Origin: Alcanivorax sediminis | Lineage (GTDB): Bacteria; Pseudomonadota; Gammaproteobacteria; Pseudomonadales; Alcanivoracaceae | Direction: 5' to 3' | Assembly: GCF_009601165.1 (NCBI RefSeq) | Contig: NZ_WIRE01000001.1 | Coordinates: forward strand, 2,666,001-2,730,000 | Length of the DNA stretch: 64,000 nucleotides | Shown here: in pieces, positions 53,058 to 59,094 of the stretch | How the letters are laid out: every line of letters starts with the position of its first letter | Position numbering within the stretch: the first letter of the stretch is position 1 | Notes under the pieces: generated by a model | Seen by the model: only the letters and a program-made list of their open reading frames with translations | Told to the model about the DNA's origin: nothing | Databases searched by the model: none | Position numbers and translations under genes: made by a program

Positions 53058-55061
53058 TCACAGGCCCGTGGTGGTGAATTTCATGTGCTGGATTAGGATG
53101 CCGTCGATGACCACCGAGCCAAGGTTTCCTGAAAAAGAAGTGGCAGGGACAGAAGGATCCGAAGCCTGATTCCCAACAAGCGGGGCACCTGTTACACCAT
53201 TTGATGCTCCAATAAGTGCGTCAACTTCTGCGCTTGAAGAAGTCAACCATTGCCCATGAACCGCATAATTCCACTGACGGTTTGTATTGGTTCCCCATAA
53301 AGTACAACCTGCTTTTTCTGGGCAGCTATAGCCTGTCGGCGCAGAAGTGGAACTACAAGCCCTGCCCGAACAACTTGCATTTCCTGGGGTGTTTACTGCT
53401 GTTGAGTTTGTTGTCCAGGTTCCATTTGAGTTGCGTGTTTGCCATTGATACAAGTGCCCCGTTGCAGAGCTATAGTTGTAACAAATGGTCAAACCATTAG
53501 TGCTACACCAATATGCTGATGTCCATGTGGAATCTAGAACCCGTCGCTGCTTGTACTGAACCTCCGTAATTGAGCGCGTTTCCATAGTTGTGGCGGAACC
53601 AGCCACCTGCTTCCCAAACGAAACCCCCACCGCGCCATCACCGGTGTACGCTGTCAGTAAGTTGTTCACCCCGTCGTAATTGGTGCTGCCAATGGTGATA
53701 CTGCCATGAGTCGCGCCAGGGGCACATTGGTGGACGTTGCAGTTACCCCCGTTATATATAGCTGTGTAAGTTTCAGCTTTATTGGGGATGCGAGTTAACT
53801 CAAATGTAATATTGCGCCCGTCTGCGGCCACACCCGCAATCAACGGTTGCGCAATGGAACCAATAGGCAGGTTGATGTTCGGAGCATAAAGATACAGGCC
53901 TTCGTCGGTATCAAAGCTTGGTGCAGAACCGCCAACAATAGCCGGGGTATTTAGCAAACCCTGCCCCGCTCCAGACTCACGGGTGCTGAAGCGGAACACG
54001 GAATCCATGCTCGGCGGGGTCCAGGTCTGGGTGCGGGTTTTGCTATCAGTGCGGATTCGGTTCTGTACGATGTAGCGGCAACCAGCTGAACCCTGGTTCG
54101 TATAGGCTGTATTTGTCGCACCACCATTGTTGCAATTCCCACCGGAGGCCGCCGCATTCAGCGTTGAATTCCAGCCCCCATGAACATTATTCCAGCCGCT
54201 GTACGTTGTATTTTCCGTAGTCGAATCACTAAACGTGCCTATCAGGCCTGTAGAATCGCCGCTGTTCATTCTCACCAGCACTGCCGCACCAAGCGTATTA
54301 TTGTAGAAAGTGCTCATGCCACCGCTATTGGTGGCGCCACCCTGGGTCTGGAAAAGCCGCACATGGCTGCCATTGACACTGAGGCCATCCCAAATGGCTT
54401 GCAGCCGCAGGCGATTGGCGCGGCCAGCACCGCCTACGTCAAATTGTGTTCCTGTGGAAGCCAGGTTCTCTGCCACACCAGGGTCACGGTTAAAGATATC
54501 CGCCCACCAGGCGAGCTTCAGGTTGTAGGCATCTGCACCAGCCGCGCCATCCACGCCAGGCTGATACAGCGGTGCTTCCAGGTTCAAATAGGAAACGGTA
54601 TTTCCGGTAATGTTGGTGGTACTGAAATCCTGCACGTCAGATTCGCTCTGCACCTTAACCAACCACGGATTCCCTGGAGTGCCCCAGCTAGCGATGGGGT
54701 CACCTAGCCTCGAATTGCTATTACCATCAGCTTTCGAGATGCCCAGACCGTAGAGGAAAACATCACCTTTTCCGGTATAGGAGCCATATATCGGGTCGTT
54801 CGTTGCTACGTCTGTGAGGGGGCCAACAGGAATAAGGCGGATGTAGCCCGTATCCAGTCCACGATTGGTCAGTGCCCCAGCTTGGTTGACATCAGGCTCT
54901 GACATCATCACTTGAAGATTTTCAGGAAGAAACGCTATACCTTCCCCCGTAACCCCAGACATAGATTCGTCTGTCAGCTCTGTGAGAGCCTGAACTTGGC
55001 CAACCCCTAGCGCAAGGGTCGCTGCCAACAACAGGTTGGTAGAAGAAAGGTTGCGACGCAC
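53058..55061 (-). CDS. exported protein, GQDGI-motif family (first of five)
   Basis: The 667-residue product starts at GTG 55061 (GAGG five bases upstream). The signal peptide ends 'VGQVQA', then 'LTELTDESMSGVTGEGIAFLP'. The mature part is Asn/Thr/Gly/Ser-rich with many short Cys-containing motifs ('GGNCNNGG', 'CNVHQCAPG', 'CSGRACSS', 'CPEKAGC') and ends 'SGNLGSVVIDGILIQHMKF'. It has no homologous domain that I recognise. It is the promoter-proximal gene of the five-gene run. Surface exposure is inferred. Confidence 0.72.
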   Translation of the reverse strand: MRRNLSSTNLLLAATLALGVGQVQALTELTDESMSGVTGEGIAFLPENLQVMMSEPDVNQAGALTNRGLDTGYIRLIPVGPLTDVATNDPIYGSYTGKGDVFLYGLGISKADGNSNSRLGDPIASWGTPGNPWLVKVQSESDVQDFSTTNITGNTVSYLNLEAPLYQPGVDGAAGADAYNLKLAWWADIFNRDPGVAENLASTGTQFDVGGAGRANRLRLQAIWDGLSVNGSHVRLFQTQGGATNSGGMSTFYNNTLGAAVLVRMNSGDSTGLIGTFSDSTTENTTYSGWNNVHGGWNSTLNAAASGGNCNNGGATNTAYTNQGSAGCRYIVQNRIRTDSKTRTQTWTPPSMDSVFRFSTRESGAGQGLLNTPAIVGGSAPSFDTDEGLYLYAPNINLPIGSIAQPLIAGVAADGRNITFELTRIPNKAETYTAIYNGGNCNVHQCAPGATHGSITIGSTNYDGVNNLLTAYTGDGAVGVSFGKQVAGSATTMETRSITEVQYKQRRVLDSTWTSAYWCSTNGLTICYNYSSATGHLYQWQTRNSNGTWTTNSTAVNTPGNASCSGRACSSTSAPTGYSCPEKAGCTLWGTNTNRQWNYAVHGQWLTSSSAEVDALIGASNGVTGAPLVGNQASDPSVPATSFSGNLGSVVIDGILIQHMKFTTTGL

Positions 55062-55089
55062 GGTGACCTCGATGTTGTTGTTATATTAC

Positions 55090-55137
55090 TGGCAGAAAAA
55101 GTGTCTTCCTGGCAGTTTTTGTCATCTTTAATGACAA
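55090..55137. promoter_or_regulatory. candidate regulator-binding region upstream of the exported-protein operon
   Basis: CTGGCAG occurs at 55090-55096 and 55109-55115, a spacing of 19 bp or nearly two helical turns. A 7-bp inverted repeat, TTGTCAT-CTTTA-ATGACAA, follows at 55119-55137. Both lie 29-76 bp before the first gene. This is an inference from geometry only. Confidence 0.4.
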
Positions 55138-55507
55138 GATTACACAGGTGCAACACGAGCAGCAACAGATGTTAACAATACCTATACAATAGAATTAGCT
55201 GAAAACCCCCTTTAAATCATTGAGTTATGGAATGGGCCCTTGTTGCAGTGCATTTTGTGCATATATGTACTCAACGGGTGAGCCAGCACTTGTTACCGAT
55301 ATGCACAGATGCCACCGGAATGTATTTGTTTGGGGTGTTTACTGATGTCGCTAGACAGCATAGGCCCTGTTTACTGGGGTGCTAGCGAATTCCGGCAGGT
55401 GGGGCGGATTGTGGGATGGGCGTGCCAAGCAGCTAAGTATCAGGGGCACGCCCCCACAGCAACCTGGGTTATGCGGCGCAATAGTTTAACCAGTGGCCCC
55501 TGGTGAT

Positions 55508-55696
55508 TTCGCCTGCAAGCAGCCTCCCACAGCAACACCCACCTGAACCAAGGCGACTACCAACCAGCAAAGCCCAGTGGGAGGCTGATTGCAGGCGAAG
55601 GGGTTGAGTGGGCTTTCGCAGTGGAACCACAGCTCCTGCAAACCGGGAGGGGCGGCAGGAATGGCGGAGATCGGCGCTCGGCGATCCCCGCCCTGC
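55508..55696. repeat. ~189-bp direct repeat, upstream copy flanking vapBC
   Basis: It begins TTCGCCTGCAAGCAGCCTC (inverted REP), passes through a second REP in opposite orientation (about 55577-55600) and ends in a GGCGGAGATCGG/CCGCCC hairpin. It matches 56398-56587 over its whole length, with only scattered differences by eye. The two copies bracket the vapBC module. Confidence 0.8.
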
Positions 55697-55763
55697 GGCC
55701 ACTTGTGATGACGCACAAATTGATGCACATTATCACCAACAATGATGCAATCAGGATATTTCA

Positions 55764-55979
55764 ATGCGCACTACCGTGACTATTGAAGACGAACTTTATC
55801 AACAGGCCCTGGCGATGGCAGGACCAGATGTGGGTAAGGCGGATCTGTTTCGAGAAGCCATGCGGACTTATGTGCGGGTTCAAGCCGCGAAACGCTTGGC
55901 GTCGTTAGGCGGGACTGCGCCTGATATGCAAGACATCCCTCGCCGTCATTCTCGTATTGAACGTAGTGACGATGCATGA
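55764..55979 (+). CDS. vapB: VapB-family (ribbon-helix-helix) antitoxin
   Basis: The 71-residue protein has an N-terminal beta-ribbon 'MRTTVTIEDELYQQALAMAG' and a helix typical of DUF2191/VapB ('KADLFREAMRTYVRVQAAKRLASLGG'). The C-terminal 'RRHSRIERSDDA' should occupy the toxin active site. AGGA lies seven bases before the ATG. Its TGA overlaps the toxin ATG (ATGA), standard for vapBC. It probably binds the operon promoter. Confidence 0.88.
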   Translation: MRTTVTIEDELYQQALAMAGPDVGKADLFREAMRTYVRVQAAKRLASLGGTAPDMQDIPRRHSRIERSDDA

Positions 55980-56353
55980 GCGTTTTGGTTGACACCTCAG
56001 TTTGGGTTGCACACTTCAAACATACCAACGAAGCACTCTCCAGGTTGCTTTCAAATGACCAAGTGCTGACCCACTCATTTATCCTTGCCGAAATTGCTTG
56101 CGGCACACCGCCTGCGCCACGACATCGCACGCTTTCCGACTTGTCTTTGCTTGGCCATGCCAATGAAGCAAGCATGGATGAGGTGATGCGTTTTATTGAG
56201 CATGAGGCGCTCTATGGACTGGGTTGCGGCCTGGTAGATATCGCCCTGCTTGCCTCTACGCTGATCACTCCTGGCTGCCGGTTGTGGACACTGGACAAGC
56301 GGCTGGCGACATTAGCCGACAGGTTTGGGGTTGTTTATCCCTGCGTAAAATAA
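55976..56353 (+). CDS. vapC: VapC-family PIN-domain toxin
   Basis: The 125-residue PIN ribonuclease has the first Asp in 'VLVDTSVWVAHF' (D6), Glu in 'FILAEIACG', Asp in 'LVDIALLAS' and Asp in 'LWTLDKRL', completing the four-acidic-residue metal site. VapC toxins cleave tRNA or rRNA. All key residues are intact. It overlaps vapB by four bases and is bracketed by two copies of a 190-bp repeat. Confidence 0.9.
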   Translation: MSVLVDTSVWVAHFKHTNEALSRLLSNDQVLTHSFILAEIACGTPPAPRHRTLSDLSLLGHANEASMDEVMRFIEHEALYGLGCGLVDIALLASTLITPGCRLWTLDKRLATLADRFGVVYPCVK

Positions 56354-56397
56354 ATCGTTTTCAGGCGCTTCGTTGGAGACACGGCCTGAGCCAGCTC

Positions 56398-56587
56398 TTC
56401 GCCTGCAAGCAGCCTCCCACAGCAACAGCCACCTGAACCAAGACGACTACCAGCCAGCAAGGCCCAGTGGGAGGCTGCTTGCAGACGAAGGGGTTGAGTG
56501 GAATTTTCTCAGTGGAACCACAGTTCCTGCAAACCGGGAGATGTGGCAGAAATGGCGGAGATCGGCGTTCGGCGATTCTCGCCCTGC
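56398..56587. repeat. ~190-bp direct repeat, downstream copy flanking vapBC
   Basis: It matches 55508-55696 end to end (inverted REP, spacer, direct REP, GGCGGAGATCGG hairpin). Same orientation as the upstream copy. The distance between copies is about 890 bp, with vapBC inside. Confidence 0.8.
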
Positions 56588-56630
56588 CCTGTCTTTGGAA
56601 CAGGTATAGAAGTAACCAGCAGGATGTGAT

Positions 56631-56749
56631 CCTGCTGTAGGAGTTCCACTTGAGGGACGAAAGTTTGTCTTTTCTGCCAGGGAGAAAACCTGGGGCCTTT
56701 CGGCTCCGCCTGCGGCGGTTCGTCCCTCAAGTGGAACTCCTACAGCAGG
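56631..56749. repeat. 119-bp element with perfect 31-bp terminal inverted repeats
   Basis: 56631-56661 and 56719-56749 are perfect inverted complements, starting CCTGCTGTAGGAG. The 57-bp centre holds a smaller CCAGG-GAGAAAA-CCTGG hairpin. There is no coding capacity. It resembles a REPIN or MITE. It ends two bases before the hepT stop codon, and may act as a transcription barrier for the two genes facing it. Confidence 0.75.
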
Positions 56750-56751
56750 GT

Positions 56752-57163
56752 TTAGTGATTTAGCAGGGGGGTTACTGCTGCGGCGAAGCGGGTGAAATCT
56801 TCAAGCTGTCGAGTGGCGATGGCGTAGACAATGCGCCAGTCCAGCACATCGTAGCTATGCACAGCCATGTTTCTGAAGCCGACAGAACGCTTCAAGTTAT
56901 CACGCAGCTCAGGCTCGATGAGCTTCAGGTCTGCGAGGCGATCGAATGTTTCGCCCATGGTATTGGGAGGGATCGTCTCATAGTCCAGCAGTACATGGGC
57001 CGCAATATCGACACATAACTGTACTGCTAAGGTTCAGCACCAGAATGTCCTGGATGTCCGGATCGGTTTCCAGTGTGGCGGCGTTATCCGGACGTTTTTG
57101 TTCCACCCGCTTGATGCAGCGTCTGAGGCATTCCAGTTTTCGCTCGACGATCAGCGAATCCAT
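56752..57163 (-). pseudogene. hepT: HepT-like HEPN toxin, frameshifted
   Basis: Two frames together encode a DUF86/HEPN toxin. The 5' part (ATG 57163) reads 'MDSLIVERKLECLRRCIKRV' through 'DPDIQDILVLNLS', then runs out of frame. In the other frame 'LCVDIAAHVLLDYETIPPNT' continues to 'MGETFDRLADLKLIEPEL', the RX4H motif 'RNMAVH' and 'WRIVYAIATRQLEDF'. The break is at about 57016-57024, consistent with a small deletion. The RX4H catalytic motif is intact but separated from the start, so the toxin is probably inactive. Confidence 0.8.
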
Positions 57164-57540
57164 TGCTGCCTCCGCTCAGACAGCAAACGGCGCACTATCG
57201 GCAGAAAGTCTTCACAGTTGTAAATATGCCGTTGCACCAGTTCTACATGCTGACTATGAGAGCCTTTGAGGCGCCTGCCATCTCTCAGGATTTCTCCTAA
57301 TAGCGGCTCACCTGCACGCCTCAAGTCAATCAAATCCACAGGCCTACCGGTAAGACTGGCCAGGTCACCTACTATCGCTGCCTTTCTCTCCGGTGACAGC
57401 TCCGTCTTTGTGCTGACCGCCACATCCAGGTCACTTTCCAGATTCGCCCTACCGGTTGCGATTGAGCCGAACACATAGGCCAGACAGACATCGGAGTCTC
57501 CCTGGAGATAGTTACGAATGCTTTCCATGGTCGCGGACAT
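57151..57540 (-). CDS. mntA: MntA-like nucleotidyltransferase antitoxin
   Basis: The 129-residue minimal nucleotidyltransferase has the motif 'YVFGSIATGRANLESDLDVAV' (GSx10DxD) near residues 22-42 and Asp in 'PVDLIDLRRAGEPL'. MntA-type antitoxins AMPylate a Tyr of HepT and so neutralise it. It overlaps hepT by 13 bases. With the toxin broken it may be a remnant or may still serve other HEPN proteins. Confidence 0.88.
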   Translation of the reverse strand: MSATMESIRNYLQGDSDVCLAYVFGSIATGRANLESDLDVAVSTKTELSPERKAAIVGDLASLTGRPVDLIDLRRAGEPLLGEILRDGRRLKGSHSQHVELVQRHIYNCEDFLPIVRRLLSERRQQWIR

Positions 57541-57659
57541 AGTGGCCTGCTGGGGTTCTAGTTGGGGTACAGCCTATATAGCCGATAATAAACCAGAAAG
57601 TATGAAGATGAGAGCGTGTTTGCAAGTGTGAGGGCGTTTGCTGATTAGGTCAGGGCCTT

Positions 57660-57681
57660 TCGCGTGCAAGCACGCTCCCAC
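57660..57681 (-). repeat. REP-like element (inverse orientation)
   Basis: TCGCGTGCAAGCACGCTCCCA is the complement of the REP at 46812-46836 (GTGGGAGCGTGCTTGCACGCGA). A GGCGGAGATCGG hairpin follows at 57738-57771. Confidence 0.65.
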
Positions 57682-57737
57682 AAAAAGCCCGCCTCAGGGT
57701 TTGAGTGAATAGCATTACCATATTATTGGGCAGCAAT

Positions 57738-57771
57738 GGCGGAGATCGGCTGGTGCCGATTTCCGCCCTAC
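57738..57771. repeat. GGCGGAGATCGG hairpin repeat
   Basis: The arm GGCGGAGATCGGC pairs with GCCGATTTCCGCCC, with a few unpaired bases. The same hairpin ends both 190-bp repeats (55666-55695, 56554-56586) and appears in divergent form at 63025-63054. It probably terminates prpF transcription (minus strand) as well. Confidence 0.55.
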
Positions 57772-57789
57772 CCGTTCTTTTGACGCTAC

Positions 57790-58968
57790 TTAGAAGCAGT
57801 CGCCGGGGATGCGGACGTTGCCTTCCATGAGGATACGGGCGCTGCGGCTCATGCTGGCTTTGGTGGCGGTCCACTGGCCATCTACTTGCTTGGCACCGGC
57901 GCCAACTCGCAGGGTGCCGGAGGGGTGGCCGAAGGTGACGCTGTCACGCTCTCCGCCACCTGCTGCCAGGTTCACCAGGGTGCCCGGGACGGCAGACGCA
58001 CAGGCGATGGCTACTGCCGCGGTGCCCATCATGGCGTGATGCAGCTTGCCCATGGACAGCGCACGCACCAGCAGGTCCACATCCCCCTCACTGATTTGCT
58101 TGCCGCTGGAGGCGGTGTAGCTCTTAGGTTTGGAGACGAAAGCCACCTTGGGGGTGTGCTGGCGGGCTTCCGCTTCTTCGATGTTCTCGATCAGGCCCAT
58201 GCGCTTGGCGCCGTAGGCACGGATGGTTTCGAACATCTTGAGAGCATCCTTGTTCTCGTTGATGTCGCCCTGCAGTTCGGTACCGGTGTAGCCGATATCT
58301 TCTGCATTCACGAAAACGGTGGGGATGCCGGCATTAATCATGGTGGCCGGGAAGGTGCCCACGCCGGGAACGTCCAGCTCGTCCACCACATTCCCGGTGG
58401 GGAACATGGCGCCCTCCCCGTCTGCCGGATCCATGAAGTCCACCTGCACCTCTGCCGCCGGGAAGGTCACGCCGTCCAGCTCGAAATCACCGGTTTCCTG
58501 CACTTCACCGTTGGTAATCGGTACGTGCGCGACGATGGTTTTCTGGATGTTGACCTGCCAGATACGCACCACGGCGATGCCGTTTTCCGGAATGCGGTCC
58601 GCCTCCACCAGGCCGTTACTGATGGCGAAGGAACCGACGGCCGCGGTCAGGTTGCCGCAGTTACCGCTCCAGTCCACGAACGGCTTGTCGATGGAAACCT
58701 GACCGAACAGGTAGTCCACGTCGTGATCCGCTTTTTCACTCTTGGAGAGGATCACACTCTTGCTGGTGCTGGAGGTGGCGCCCCCCATGCCGTCGGTGTG
58801 CTTGCCATAGGGGTCGGGGCTGCCGATCACCCGCAGCAGGATCTTGTCACGGGCTTCGCCAGGTACTTGAGCCACTTCCGGCAGGTCCTTGAGGCTGTAG
58901 AAAACGCCCTTGCTGGTGCCGCCACGCATGTAGGTGGCGGGGATTTTAATCTGTGGTGCATGAGCCAT
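57790..58968 (-). CDS. prpF: 2-methylaconitate cis-trans isomerase PrpF
   Basis: The 392-residue PrpF has N-terminal 'IPATYMRGGTSKGVFYSLKDLP', 'DGMGGATSSTSKSVILSKSE', 'SGNCGNLTAAVGSFA' and 'GIPTVFVNAEDIGYTGTELQ', a diaminopimelate-epimerase-like fold. It isomerises 2-methyl-cis-aconitate made by AcnD, a step needed when AcnD replaces PrpD. AGGAG is seven bases before the ATG. A terminator-like hairpin (58983-59014) lies just ahead of it, so its expression may be lower than that of acnD. Confidence 0.95.
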   Translation of the reverse strand: MAHAPQIKIPATYMRGGTSKGVFYSLKDLPEVAQVPGEARDKILLRVIGSPDPYGKHTDGMGGATSSTSKSVILSKSEKADHDVDYLFGQVSIDKPFVDWSGNCGNLTAAVGSFAISNGLVEADRIPENGIAVVRIWQVNIQKTIVAHVPITNGEVQETGDFELDGVTFPAAEVQVDFMDPADGEGAMFPTGNVVDELDVPGVGTFPATMINAGIPTVFVNAEDIGYTGTELQGDINENKDALKMFETIRAYGAKRMGLIENIEEAEARQHTPKVAFVSKPKSYTASSGKQISEGDVDLLVRALSMGKLHHAMMGTAAVAIACASAVPGTLVNLAAGGGERDSVTFGHPSGTLRVGAGAKQVDGQWTATKASMSRSARILMEGNVRIPGDCF

Positions 58969-58982
58969 GATATTGCTCCTTC

Positions 58983-59014
58983 AAAAAAACCCCGGCGGTG
59001 ATACCGGCGGGGTT
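58983..59014 (-). terminator. intrinsic-terminator-like hairpin between acnD and prpF
   Basis: A 12-bp stem with one mismatch (58988-58999 with 59003-59014) is followed on the minus strand by seven T residues. It is orientated to end acnD transcripts yet sits 15 bp upstream of prpF. Confidence 0.75.
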
Positions 59015-59031
59015 GGATATACAGAGAGCTT

Positions 59032-59083
59032 CTGTGGGAACTTGCCTGCAAACGAAAGATCGCCTGCAGGCAAGCTCCCACAG
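59032..59083. repeat. inverted pair of REPs (REPIN-like) between acnD and prpF
   Basis: CTGTGGGAACTTGCCTGC (59032-59049) and its complement at 59066-59083 match with one difference. The element has the paired, head-to-head layout of REPINs, 12 bp after the acnD stop. Confidence 0.7.
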
Positions 59084-59094
59084 TCAGTTTTGCC

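Larger units (their letters stand above)
55062..55763. other. intergenic region between the surface operon and vapBC
   Basis: This 702-bp A/T-rich region must carry the operon promoter. It contains two CTGGCAG direct repeats (55090 and 55109, 19 bp apart) and TTGTCAT/ATGACAA inverted arms at 55119-55137. The first ~190-bp direct repeat lies at 55508-55696. No convincing gene was found between 55140 and 55507. Confidence 0.5.
56354..56751. other. repeat-filled spacer between vapC and hepT
   Basis: No genes are seen here. The downstream copy of the vapBC-flanking repeat (56398-56587) and a 119-bp hairpin element (56631-56749) occupy most of it. Confidence 0.6.

Noticed and set aside
55105..55122. 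Sigma-54 promoter (TGGCAG element)
   Set aside because: The downstream GC element with correct spacing is missing.
56752..57163. Two separate small genes instead of one broken hepT
   Set aside because: Joined across the shift they give one continuous HEPN family sequence with no gap in motif order.
57886..59001. 371-codon plus-strand frame
   Set aside because: Antisense to prpF; His- and Gly-rich composition typical of shadows.
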